From positions 28,408,612-28,472,611 of the forward strand of contig JASEVX010000001.1 in assembly GCA_031761405.1 (NCBI GenBank): 64,000 nucleotides of DNA, given 5' to 3'. This DNA is from Serripes groenlandicus. Lineage: Eukaryota > Mollusca > Bivalvia > Cardiida > Cardiidae. Under the pieces are notes generated by a model. The model did not search any database. It saw nothing but the letters and a program-made list of their open reading frames with translations, and was not told the DNA's origin. Positions 36,455 to 47,880 of the stretch are shown here, in pieces. Every line of letters starts with the position of its first letter. Positions within the stretch are counted from its first letter, which is position 1. A program made the translations under genes and the position numbers.

Positions 36455-38457
36455 CTTGATATAGTCCTTATGTTGTTTCCTGTATGTTTCCTGTATGCTA
36501 AAACTTTTTTTTTCTTTAAGCGTTGCTAATACCCTAGACAAAAATAAAAAAAAGGGGAGAGTTTGCATTGCCATTATCATCACTTGCATTATCATCATCA
36601 TCATCATCATCATCAACAACAACATCATCAGTAGCAGCATAACATGTATCACCATGAATTATGACAATAAATAAATGAAATGAAATTTGATATGAATCAA
36701 GAGATAACTCGAACACGTCGATAACTCCATAGCATTTCCTGGTCGCGTTCGACTACCAACAAGTACAAAGACCACTGTGTTAGTAAATACTCATTAAACC
36801 ACATGAAGTATCTTCACAATTTTAATTCTGACTTTAAATGGTTCGTCTTATATTCATTGAATGTTGTTACGGTTTAGCAACACTCGATAACAATATGATC
36901 TCGGAAAATTGGGATTCGTTAAGAGCTGAAAATATTGTGGTAAATGAATTTTTCAGATCTCATTATATTCTATTGCGTAAATGTAGTTAAATTTAGTTAA
37001 AATTCGAATGTTTTAGGAAAACATGAAGATACATAGCTCTTAATAACGAATAAGACTCAATGTTTTAAACCATTTAAACATTAGTGAATAAATTGAATTC
37101 TCCATATGCTTAACATTAAACTATACGTATGAAATGTAACGAAATAAACTTACTGTTTTGTCCACGTATCAACACACATATATATAGAGAGAGATCTACG
37201 GTTGTATTTATATCAACCATGCTAACGTATCCTATAACAACGTTTCTAAAAGCATGTCTGTTAGTTTAGTCAAATATGTAAACACTTCCCTTTTCTATTC
37301 ATAACAAGGTTCACATAAGCAATGTCGATCCATTTTATCCAAAACCTTGCTATTTACGTTTACAATTACAGTATTTTAATTAGTGAGCCGCGTCTAGCGT
37401 TTTGTGGTCTCAATGCATCATCGCACAGTGTCGACCAAGACGAGCCAGTTCGGCTTCATAGTCTAACCAGTGTGATCTTCGTCCGCATGTACGGTAAACG
37501 TACCTACAGGTACCTCTCTACAAAATACCTGAAGTGTAGTCCAGTTAGTTCCATGCCGATGTCTAATTGAATGATGTCACAGCGGAGTGTCTCTCTAGTC
37601 GAGGCTCAAGTATCTATAAATAAGATAAGTATACTCACGCTCCAGTACTCACGCTCACGGATACAAATGTGCGACGTGTCGTGTGTAAAAACTACATCGC
37701 ATTTATTGCTTTAAAAAGTAAAGTGATAGACACATCTTTAGAATCCGCTTCTCCACTGTTCCCCGCTGTCATTTTCCTTGACCCTTTCCCATTGGACGCA
37801 TCTGCAACAGACGATTTTTGAAAAGTTTGTGACAAAAGGATAAATAGCTCAAAACAAGCAATTACTCCTTCTGCCACAAAGTTTTCAACTGTTTTCAATA
37901 TTTATACCTAATAACCGGACGTCCCGGGTGTCCTTGGGCAATGCACATTTTTTAACATAGTACTTGTTGTTTTACCCAGGAATCATGGATAATTGTGCCC
38001 TGTAAAATAATGTTGAAAACGGCGTAAAAGGCCAAGTAAAATAAATCAAATTACTTATTGTCTTATTTTCCTGGTCTTTTCGATGATAATCCTCAGTTGA
38101 AAGATTTCTAAAATTGCGTTCAATGCTATTTAAAATAAAGACCTATTTTGAGTAACTCGGCCCATAAATGACGTCATTTTACAAAATTTGGGCTACCTCA
38201 CAGAAAAACGTAGTCCAGGTTTCTGAACTAGGAATGAGATTTTATATTTTGACTGTTCGCATCCTGTTACAATGCACTGTGTAACGCCGATATATTGATT
38301 TACAACCAGGAAAGATTCAGATCAGCCTGTGCCCTCGTGCAGTCACATCAGAATATTTCATGTTCGTCATCTCGTCTAACAGGTTCCATGGAAGCCTTTT
38401 AGCACACACTTTAGTCCAAAAAAACACATCAATTATAATTATGCAATTAAAATTAAA

Positions 38458-38763
38458 TTGATTGATTGATTGATTGATTGGGGTTTAACGCCGTTTTTAA
38501 CAATTTATCAGTTATATCACGGCGGCCAGTTCACCTACTCATGCATTTCCTGGTTTTCGCACACCAGTACTCCACACAACAATCTTCCCAAGCAACTGGC
38601 TGCTTTCCCACATAGACTTAGCCCATTTGTGGAAGACGAATGATGCATGTCGCATTGAATTGTGTCAATCGTCGGAAAGAAAGTTGGCCGAGCAGGGATT
38701 CGAACTCACAACCCCTGGACTGACAGCCCGCGTCGCTACCGACTGAACTACCGGGGCTCGGCA
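38458..38763 (-). mobile_element. tRNA-Asp-like SINE, copy A only, with target duplication
   Basis: A full-length element in reverse orientation: (TTGA)n tail, 'GGGGTTTAACGCCGTTTTT', and a head with B box complement 'GGGATTCGAACTC'. It is flanked by AATTAAAATTAAA (38445-38457) and AATTAAAATCAAA (38764-38776). Copy B shows the single site near 24222-24236. Confidence 0.9.
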
Positions 38764-39087
38764 AATTAAAATCAAAAACGTCCGAATGTCGATGTTCTCG
38801 TTACGTAACGCATTGACTCGTATTTGTAATGGTGTTGTTGAAGTCCTACCTGATTGACGTATGTATGTATATTATTTGATTGATGTATATTATGCATCAG
38901 TTTTCGACTAGGATCGGTGCGTTAATTACAAAGTCAGTATGCATGAACATTAATGTGGTGTGTTTGTGTTTAACGATCTATGGCTAAGCATGAAACGGTT
39001 GTAACTGTAGGTTAGTTAAGAAGCAATTACAACTGTTTCCCGCTGAGCCAACGCGCTGCTTTCAATCGTATTTCAGTGATATCACGT

Positions 39088-39231
39088 ATATAATGAGCCG
39101 TCCCGCAAGAAAACCAATATTGTGGACTCTGCGTAAAGTATCGACCCTTATCAGCCTAAGAATGCCGCGTAGGCTGATCTGGGCCGATACTTTTCGCTTC
39201 CTGTGGATTTTTCTGTTTCAGGAATCATTCC
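39088..39231. mobile_element. Left half of family M1 MITE
   Basis: Starts 'TATAATGAGCCGTCCCGCAA' and stops after 'TTTCAGGAATCATT', where unrelated sequence begins. The full version is at 24571-24838. Confidence 0.8.
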
Positions 39232-39272
39232 GCGTTACGCAATTGACATTCGCCCCATTTAGTGTTTTTAGG

Positions 39273-39565
39273 GTCGAGTCCCTGTAGCTCAGTCGGTAGC
39301 GACGCGGGCTGTCAATCCAGGGGTTGTGAGTTCGAATCCCGGCTCGGCCAACTTTCTTTTCGACGATTGACAAAAGTCAATGCGACATGCGTCATTCGTC
39401 TTTCACCACTGGGCTAAGTATATGTAGAAAAGCAGCCAGTTGCTGGTGAAGATTGTTGTGTGGAGTACTGGTGTGAGAAAACCAGGATATACATGAGTAG
39501 GCCGCCGTGATATAACTGAGAAATTGTTAAAAAAGGCGTTAATCCCAAATCAATCAATCAATCAA
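39273..39565 (+). mobile_element. tRNA-Asp-like SINE with perfect 13-bp duplication
   Basis: Head 'CCTGTAGCTCAGTCGGTAGC' with B box 'GAGTTCGAATCCC', body, and tail (CAAT)n. TAGTGTTTTTAGG occurs at both 39260-39272 and 39566-39578. One of the youngest-looking SINEs in the window. Confidence 0.92.
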
Positions 39566-39864
39566 TAGTGTTTTTAGGATATGTGGATATTGTTTAACAT
39601 TCCAAATTGACCAATTGCTTAAAAATAATTCGCAAACCCACCATTTCCCGTTCATTTATTGTTTTTGTCAATTTATGGTTTTTCTTCATAAATCGGTAAA
39701 TCTGACCAAATATTCATGATTAAAACTGCCTCAATAGCCAATTTTCAAAATTTCGTCATGCATTAAAAGTGTATAAGTATTGTTAGGTGTTCAGGAAATA
39801 CGCATATTACAAGTAGGGATATAACTCTAATTGTTTGTCAAAAGAGGCTTTGTTTGTTTGTTTT

Positions 39865-40010
39865 ATTGGGGTTTTACGCCGTTTTCAACTTTATTTCAGT
39901 TATATCACGGCGACAGTTCACTTATTCATGATCCCTTGGTGAACAAACCAGCACTAGGCTAGGAAATGAGTTCAATGTCACACCATCATGACCGTCGTAC
40001 CGCAACTGTT
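39865..40010 (-). mobile_element. tRNA-Ser-like SINE fragment, reverse
   Basis: 'GGGGTTTTACGCCGTTTTCA', 'TATATCACGGCGACAGTTCA' and 'CCAGCACTAGGCTAGGAAAT' match the 17283-17455 element. The tRNA head is decayed. It sits at the outer edge of SD1. Confidence 0.6.
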
Positions 40011-40365
40011 TAACGTTAAGACCGCAAATCGTTAAAATGTTTTTTCATAGGTGCGTATTCAGATATAGAGCTACGAGAGAGATCAGCTGCGTAATTCATT
40101 TATACTTAAGTGTTTATCATGAAAAAGCAAGCAAGTGATTAAATACTGCCGAGAAGGTTCTGAGAAGGTTCTGATTGATGCTACGCTGGTTTCAAAAGAC
40201 GGATCCGTTCCCGGAATAAGTAGTTCGAATTAATCCAATTGTTTATCAAATCCAATCATATGTTCAAAACTGTACTGCAACAAGTTAATGTTTTCATATA
40301 TGGGCATCATTTACACTGCGAACTTTTGCATCAGCCACTTCAAAACAAAATTTGGTCCTTTTAAA

Positions 40366-40672
40366 GAAGAAGAAGAAGAAGAAGAAGAAGAAGAAGAAGA
40401 AGAAGAAGAAGAAGAAGAAGAAGAAGAAGAAGAAGAAGAAGAAGAAGAAGAAGAAGAAGAAGAAGAAGAAGAAGAAGAAGAAGAAGAAGAAGAAGAAGAA
40501 GAAGAAGAAGAAGACGAAGAAGACGAAGAAGACGAAGAAGACGAAGAAGACGAAGAAGACGAAGAAGACGAAGAAGACGACGAAGAAGACGAAGAAGACG
40601 AAGAAGACGAAGAAGACGAAGAAGACGAAGAAGACGAAGAAGACGAAGAAGACGAAGAAGAAGAAGACGAAG
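40366..40672. repeat. (GAA)n grading into (GAAGAC)n
   Basis: About 146 bp of pure GAA (40366-40511), then about 160 bp of GAAGAC hexamers. All five long ORFs over it (poly-Glu, Lys, Ser, Phe, Leu) are artefacts of a triplet-periodic repeat. Confidence 0.97.
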
Positions 40673-40689
40673 AAAGAAAGAAGAATAAA

Positions 40690-42510
40690 TTTTGTACCGT
40701 GGGGTGATGTAATGGAAAAGGGAGCAACCAACATTATTATTGTTAAGAAAAACTCTATTATATGTTTGAAAAAAGCAACCTTTATGAATCAATAGATTGT
40801 ATTGAATGATTTAAGAAACACAAATATGCAAAATATGTATGTCTTCTACCGTTATTTCAAATCTTTAGACACATCTAATTTGTATTTAATAACTTTTCCC
40901 CAACTTCCTGGGCTACGCTTTTTTTATTAATTTCATTTACGACCCTGACGAGCTCCTAGGCTACGCTTTTTTAATTGTTTGGTTTACGACCCCGATATTC
41001 GAGGAAGTTTTTGCCTATTTATAAAATTATTTTGAATTTCTAAACTTAACACGTTCCTCCCCATACAGTGTGTTCATTCTGTCCATTGTATTCTTGCTAT
41101 ATGTTTACTATACATGTGAACTTATTAATTTGCTTATGCAATCGACTATTTTTAGAATGGAATTTAAGAAGGGAGTTAACTCTCGGGTACAAAGGCTATG
41201 GGACATTTCGACCGTTAGACTCGGGTAGTAATCCCATTGGCATATTCGAACAAGGAACTCTTATAATTCGCTACACATGCTAAATCTTAAAAGGATAAAA
41301 GCTCACATTTTAATACATGAATATAAAACTACATTTAAACTTTTTGTTAATATACTCCCGTCTTTGTTATTATACTTCTGCTAAACTGGAAGGAGAATAG
41401 ACTTCCCGCTCTTTCCAAAGCTTGTGTCATACTTAACTTATAATCAGTGGCATTAAACCTTAATATATGTTAATATTTAAGCACCTATGTGTTCTTTTTT
41501 TGTTTTTAGATTTTTGTTATCCAGTTGATCTAGTTAAGAGTAGATTTTAAACCGTTTATTGGTAAAAAATTAAGAAACTGCAGCTTCTTTGACACATTAT
41601 AGTTGCAGTCAATGTTAAGCAAACTGTAAACCATATGGTTTTAGGACTAAACTTTACATTTTACTACTAATGCTGAATATAACATAGATCACATAGATCG
41701 CAGCATACAAAATGTCTATCCCTACGTCAAAACTGACCCATTCTGCTCTTGGTAACCTTTTATCATAGGCTATGGTAACCAGGTGAGCAATGTAGGCACA
41801 TCTTGGTATTCTTGTTTAAAATAAAGGCCTTCTTTTTCTAAATATTTACATCCTGTCTGTTTACACGTTATTTACATGTACTGAACTGCATCTGCTTCAT
41901 TTAATTATTGCTTCAAAATCATGCGCGGCTTCTTTGATGCTTTGCATCAAAACTCGTATTGTTGTATTATTGTATACACCAGTCTGTTACAGCAAGTAGC
42001 TTAATTTGTTTTATTATTATCAAGACACCGGCTCGATTTCTTATTAACCCTTGCACTGCCGAATTTACAAAAGTCGATTCGTCCATGTCCAAAATTGGAC
42101 CACTCAATTGTTCGTCCAACTGGAAATATACCAAAATATCGTGAATTTTTCCTCCCTACGTATACTTATTCATTTGAAATATTTACGAATAATTGAGATA
42201 GAGAAATGTATATTTTAAGGATTCCTTATTTCAAAGAGTTATTCGAATTATTTGTAAAATTTTTACATAAAGCGAGGCGTCACTAAAGGTCGTCCGTCCT
42301 AGTTGATTTATATGTGTAGGCTCATATATATGTTTTAATCATACAGAAGCAAGGCCCTGTGCCTTTATGACACTGAATTCCTACAATGGATGTCACACCA
42401 ACATTGGTTTTTAAATTTTGAAAATGTTCTTACAAATTAATGTAACATAGGTATACACTCGGAGTAGACAGTGAAGGCCTAGATAAGACTGCACAAATGT
42501 TATTTGCAAA
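40690..42510. other. Intergenic DNA, no gene seen
   Basis: AT-rich. The one notable item is a hairpin, TTTGATGCTTTGCATCAAA, near 41934. ORFs at 41068-41283 and 41959-42144 have no recognisable features. Confidence 0.5.
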
Positions 42511-42632
42511 AGAGCCGTTCCCCGAGAAAACCAAAAGTGTAGACTGTGCGTAAAGTATCGACCCGGATCAACCTGTCAAACGTCGGAAAGAATGTTGGCC
42601 AAGCTGGGGTTCGAACTCACAACCCTAACGAA
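42511..42632. mobile_element. MITE left arm joined to SINE fragment
   Basis: 42511-42575 is the left arm of family M1 ('AGAGCCGTTCCCCGAGAAAA'). 42578-42632 is a reversed tRNA-Asp-like SINE head ('GGGGTTCGAACTCACAACCC'). The following ORF (42592-42795) is not supported as a gene. Confidence 0.65.
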
Positions 42633-43084
42633 ACACCGTATATTACTGATAAATTACTTAGGAAAGGCCATGATAGAACTGGATATTGTTGAAACCGTCG
42701 ATAAACATATTGTTATGACGTGTGGTGTATTCAGAGGGTCCCAACATACGGGATGCCTAACGACCAGTGCTAGTCAAAAGCTGTACTTTGATTAAAACGT
42801 GCTTAGCTGGGTAAGGCAATCGGAATACGTCCCGGGGCGTGCACGGACTTGACTGCATCATTGCTTTGCGCATGCGCATTAAGAAATGTTTTCGCCTGAC
42901 TCCACTTAATTATATCAAGCACTTACAATTTCGTTTTCCTGTTATAGCAATGTGTTCTTGTAGTTGTCGATATCAATAGTGTTTATTATTTTCAATAAGT
43001 TTGATGCATGTATATCAGTGAACTCATAATTCGTAAATTTTCCAAAGTCCAAATAGATTTCTACCTAATTTTCAGATTATTTTC

Positions 43085-43354
43085 CTATAGAAATAGAACA
43101 GTGACTAAGATACCTATACAACTGCACGTTATAAACGTTTTGTTGTAGGGTCTTATATGCGGGATCACGGAGCTTGCAGAGGACGATATCGTGGTTGTTT
43201 GTACGCAAGTTGGACCACATTCTATTTTTAAACATGTAAATCCATTCGGACACTTTCGAGGGCAATCACTAGCAGGAAAAATCTCGTTTACTCGCCCAAT
43301 TTGTTCCTCACATCTTATCCCTTTGTCCTCTCTGTCACAAATACACAGTAGCAA
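43085..43354 (-). pseudogene. EGF-like receptor fragment (copy C)
   Basis: An open minus-strand stretch. 'CICDREDKGIRCEEQIGRV' followed by 'CPRKCPNGFTC' and 'CVQTTTISSSASSVIPHI' aligns with residues of about 123-196 of the intact receptor ('YTGERC', 'CSLQCPAGFSC', 'CVLPTTIS', 'LCNKTYTMYT'). The rest of exon 1 is not adjacent: a SINE sits immediately upstream and the homology dies into a stop. No TIR exon is visible nearby. It is probably a relic of a third paralogue, though a lone exon of a diverged gene cannot be excluded. Confidence 0.65.
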
Positions 43355-43386
43355 AGTCCAAAATGTCGGTGTGTTTTGTATATACA

Positions 43387-43562
43387 GCCGAGCCCCTGTA
43401 GCTCAGTCAATCTAGGGGTTGTGGGTCCTAATCCCAGCTCGGTCAACATTCTTTCCGACATTTGACTGTGACATGCGTCATTCGTCTTTCGACAATAGGC
43501 TGTTTAAGTATATGTGGAAAAGCAGCCGGTTGTTGAAAACGGCGTTAAACCCTAATCAACGA
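43387..43562 (+). mobile_element. tRNA-Asp-like SINE, shortened
   Basis: 'GCCGAGCCCCTGTAGCTCAG' head with an internal deletion, B box region 'GGGTCCTAATCCC', and a short tail. TGTGTTTTGT / TGTGTTTGT flanks may be a decayed target duplication. Confidence 0.75.
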
Positions 43563-43995
43563 TCAATGTGTTTGTGAAACGTTATTCATATTATAACGTA
43601 ATTAATTATCTTTTTCAACGGATGTAAGTGAAGCTGGGTTTCTCATTTTGATAATGGTAACATTCCGAAAGTCGTTTTTGGAAGGTGATTACTATTGTGA
43701 TAATCTCCTTCCTTTGGTCCTATAACATAATTTTCTATAGGAACTTTTTTATACATACGCTAATCAATATAGTGCGATAGATTCAGAGTAATATCTACCT
43801 AAAAGTATTTTCAAGTACAATCAGTTGAACGACAAATATAGTTTTGACACTTTATTTTCAACCTGAAAATGTTATTGCGTCTTTTAGAATGAATTTTATT
43901 TTAAGAAATACAAATATTTCTGCATATTTAGTTTTATTGAATCATTTGAGACTGATGAACTGTCATTAAGAAGAGGTGGTCTAGTTGGAGTTTCG

Positions 43996-44245
43996 ACCGC
44001 ATCGGTTGTAGTGGTAGAGCTACCGCCTTGGGTGCGGGAGGTCGCGGGTTCGATCCCCGACCGGTTCATTCCAAATACAGGGTAGTAATGACTGCCCGTT
44101 TTGTCGCTCAAGGATAGCATTACGACTGACTGGCTGGTGTCAGGATAAATATACCAGCAGTATTTATAACTTACTCAGGAAACGCCGAGATATAACTGAA
44201 TCGTTGTTGTAAGTGGTGTAAATCACCAAACAATCATTCAACTTA
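43996..44245 (+). mobile_element. tRNA-Pro-like SINE, well preserved
   Basis: The head reads 'GTAGTGGTAGAGC', an anticodon-region 'CTTGGGTGCGGGAGG' and B box 'GGGTTCGATCCCC', close to a proline tRNA with a GGG anticodon. A body and tail follow, so it is a SINE and not a tRNA gene. Confidence 0.75.
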
Positions 44246-44477
44246 ATAGTTCGAGTTTCTATCGAGTTAAATCAACGATTAAATAGAGATAAAAAAAAAA
44301 TAATACGTCAATAGTTGTTGAAGACCTTCATTCTATCAGACACCTTTTGCCTAGGAAATTTTGAAATGTAAAATAATGTCTTGAGTATTCGAGGTTTTGC
44401 TGAACGTTTAGGAAGGTCAGAAGTTTGATACACATTTAAAATGTGACTAATGTGATTTCATAGCAGTGAAATATTTG

Positions 44478-44693
44478 TTTAACTCTTTCAGCGCCGAATT
44501 GTTTAAAGTAGACTCTTCCAACCATAAAATCGGGCGTCTCCATTTCTCATGAAATTAAGGTATTGGACTATTTTGATAACTAAAAGGCAAATAATACTGA
44601 TTTCAGGTGAGACAGCTCGTTACGAGCTGTCTCATCTGAATCAGTATTGTTTGCAAAAACCTCAATATTGCCTTTGGCGCTGAAAGAGTTAAA
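44478..44693. mobile_element. MITE with TTTAACTCTTTCAGCGCC ends
   Basis: Perfect 18-bp terminal inverted repeats at 44478-44495 and 44676-44693. Inside is a long palindrome centred on 'GACAGCTCGTTACGAGCTGTC'. Half copies lie in the receptor introns at about 17690-17790 and 30540-30675. Confidence 0.85.
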
Positions 44694-44699
44694 GTCTAG

Positions 44700-47412
44700 T
44701 ATGTCTTATAGCGTTATATTTTGTAACCCCATACCAAGAACAGTTCCATTATATATTGCATACCCCTGATAGGGACGCATTCATTTATACTAGAAAGTTA
44801 TTATAATTTCAAAAAATATTTAACGAATATCACGAATCCATAGAAAGACTGATTGCACTTGATAAAGACAAACTCCAAGAGCATGATAAGAAATGGAACC
44901 AGCTTCAACTTCAACTTTGATAAGTGATGCACTGTGATTATTATTTTAAAAGACGGTGTTCAGTAAACTCTCTTTTTTTCCCTTGTTTACTTCTATCTTC
45001 TTCTTCTCTTTTTCATATCTAGTCTGTTCTAATCTCCTCCAAAATTTATTTCCCAGAATACATTTATTAATTATGCGGTCATATACGAAATACTATTTGC
45101 CCTGAATTCTGTAAATATATATATATATGTTTGTAGCAAAAATTGTATGTACTTTTAAAAAATGTATTATGGAAATAAAAATATTTATTATAATTCGTAA
45201 TTTACATTGTCTAGTAGAGTTGTAGCTTTTCATTGTAGTCCTTCTTGCAATTCCACTGCAATTGGTTCACCGTCATTTTAAGGTTTTAAACAGTGATCGG
45301 AACAGTTTTATATCTATATTATTGTGTTTTGATTAAACGAACACATTTTATTTATTGCTGGAATGTGATTAGAAGAGAAAGCTTTTCAGGGCATTTCTAT
45401 GTCTATATATGATAAAATGCTTTGTATATTATTTACAAAAACAGATTTTGTTTTCAATGCAATTTCTAAATGAATTGTATGTATGCAATACTCCTCACTT
45501 CTTGACAGTTTTGGCTTACTTATGTAAATACAAGCATACTGCGACGATGGTTCTCTCTTGTCTCTACTCTCACGACACCGCACGAATAATGAAACAAGCT
45601 ATCGAGTTGTCGCGAGAACAGCGTCAAATTCACTTGAATATTTCTTCTCCTCGTGTAAAAGTACGGGAAACGGAAGTTGTAATGGCTATGTGAAGTGCTC
45701 TCTGGTTGGTTGATATTTGGTCGTGTCCGGATTTTTAGACCATCAGCGATCAGGTAATGGGAAACCATTTCTTTTTGGGTCGATATATTTAGTTTTGACG
45801 TGTCTGTGTTTTCCGCGGAAATGGTACCCCTTACGGCAACTCAAATATTAGGAAAACGAAGAGACGGCTCAAAAATCGGGACGATCATTCGATGAAGCAA
45901 CTGATGGGCTACACAACGCACATCGAGTGGCTTCTAAATTCGAAAAAATGCGGGAGAAGATAGTTTTCGCAGGAAAAGCGCTTTTCGCCCGTTTCCATAG
46001 CAACGGTAGTTTCTATGGCGACCATACTACAAAAGGAACAACTAGAGCCTAGACCATTCATCCCTATTAAGTTTGGTCGAAATCCGTTGAATATTTTTGG
46101 CGCTACGCTTGCCACAAACAAACAAACATTTTCCAAACGGACAGAAACAAAGACCGACTTTAAGGGTCTCTAGAAGAGAGATCAATAAGTTGTTATGACC
46201 TGGTGTCAACAATTTTGATTTAGTTTTAAGTTGTACATATTGTAACATAATTCAATATATATATCCGGGCTTGGCAAGTTACAACATTTCAGTCTTTGTT
46301 ATTTACAGGTGGGCAATGCGGACTCTTGTGCGAATATGCGTATGCATAAGGCTCACCCGAGTCTTGCTCACTGTACGCATATGCAATAAAAGCCTAAATC
46401 CTCGGACGTCGATCATACGAGGTCAAAGCGATATTGCACTCACGTTTAGGTCACAACCTATTAGAAATAAACCTAAGCTTAATGCATTGTTAACGAGTAC
46501 TCTCACTTTTGCTTGCATTCTTTTTTATAATCATTGATGGATAACGAAGGAACATTAACGTTTTTTATCTGTGTTTTACTTATATGGGTATAACAGGCAT
46601 TTAAATAGAACGAGAGCACTCGCAGGGTTTGGCAGACATAACTGGTTAGATGTCTTATAACAAAGATGTTTCTGCAAGGTGTTTTCGTGATGTTTACAAC
46701 GCTCCTACCGCCATCCATCGCAGCTCGAACAACACCACCCATAACCACTCTTAAATGAGCATATCCATCTGTTCAGTCTGACCGTAATATACACAGTTGA
46801 ATAAAGCTTTCTATCAACAATTGTAAGCGATATTTAAAAAGTGTAGATCTTGATTAGACTGTTCGGCTGCATACGCTGATCTCGATCTACGCTGGCAACA
46901 CAATACAATATGTACCTTTTTCCATGAACGTCCTCTCATTAAGAAAACGTTAACCTTTTCTAACCCATTGAACCTATGTATATTGCCAGCGAGCTAGTAT
47001 AGTATAGTTCTACGTTTTAAACTGAATTAATTAAAAGGTAAAAGTTGTCTCAATTCATCAGCCTAAACATATATATGCATGTGAGTCGAAATACTGAAAA
47101 GACTTGGAAACGTTCACGTCGAAAACTTCATTCATAGGTCAGTAATACGTACACGTACAACAAGCCACATTTCGTCTAGATTCTATCATGAATAAGATGT
47201 TTAGTTATTTCCCTATGACTGTTTATGTTTATGCTTTTATATACCAATACAATGATTGTTTTGTATTGTATTGTATTGTATTGTGATAAGTGACGGAGAT
47301 TTATATTCAAACTACTGTGTACTCAAAGTAAGATCATTACATATTCTTGTCGTAGGCTCATTCTGTTAAGGATAAATAATAATTCTTCACAACAGTCTAT
47401 CCGGTCACAAGA
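44700..47412. other. Intergenic DNA, no gene seen
   Basis: AT-rich with a (TA)n run near 45115 and a (TTGTA)n run near 47262. The 45409-45693 ORF (94 codons) has no domain or signal peptide. 46020-46180 resembles a dispersed repeat end ('GTTTGGTCGAAATCCG', 'ACAAACAAACAAACATT'), family not identified. Confidence 0.45.
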
Positions 47413-47679
47413 TATATGAGCCGTTTCACGAGAAAAACAACATGAAATCTGAGTAATGTATCGACCCAGATAAGCCTGCACAGTCTGCGCAGGCTAATCC
47501 GGGTCGACTCATTCAGTCTCAGGGCGATAAAGGTGTAGAATAATGTTTCCAGAAACATGAACTCCACAGGAGTCTAAAAGTGTCTGCCGGGATAAGCCTG
47601 CGCGGCATGCTTAGACTGATCCGGGTTAATACTTTACGCAGAGTCCACATTTGGTTTTTTCTCGTAATTCGGCTCATAT
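47413..47679. mobile_element. Foldback MITE, family M1
   Basis: A full-length copy between 'ATATGAGCCGTTTCACGAGA' and 'CTCGTAATTCGGCTCATAT'. The ORF over it is a by-product. It lies about 200 bp downstream of the K2 stop codon. Confidence 0.85.
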
Positions 47680-47880
47680 TGAAATGCATGGAGGAAACAT
47701 AATAATGACATACTATTGACAATTGCAGGTGCATGTTCAGGACAAAGGTGTCTCATAAGCGAGAAATGGCTGGCCCTGATACTATAATAAACACTTTACT
47801 TTTACGTATAATGAATCACTAATTGGTTACTATGGACGTCGTACAATATAACGGGTAATGTAACATTAACAATTCATTTT

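Larger units (their letters stand above)
28640..39865. repeat. Segmental duplication SD1, copy A
   Basis: The partner of 15020-25020, carrying the intact receptor gene. It is longer than copy B because of two SINEs (38458, 39273), a region of about 0.9 kb at 31920-32840, a longer minisatellite and the retained transmembrane-exon region (33600-34300) deleted in B. Confidence 0.9.

Noticed and set aside
36455..36655. Longer N-terminus of the receptor ORF beginning MVIHVMLLLMM
   Set aside because: The extra codons translate a (CAT)n microsatellite and untranslated leader. The ATG at 36454 starts a signal peptide conserved in copy B.
40288..40795. Five overlapping long ORFs (poly-Glu, Lys, Ser, Phe, Leu)
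   Set aside because: They are the frames of a (GAA)n/(GAAGAC)n repeat with no unique coding sequence.
43996..44070. Possible proline tRNA gene
   Set aside because: The head is tRNA-like but continues into a SINE body and tail shared with several copies.
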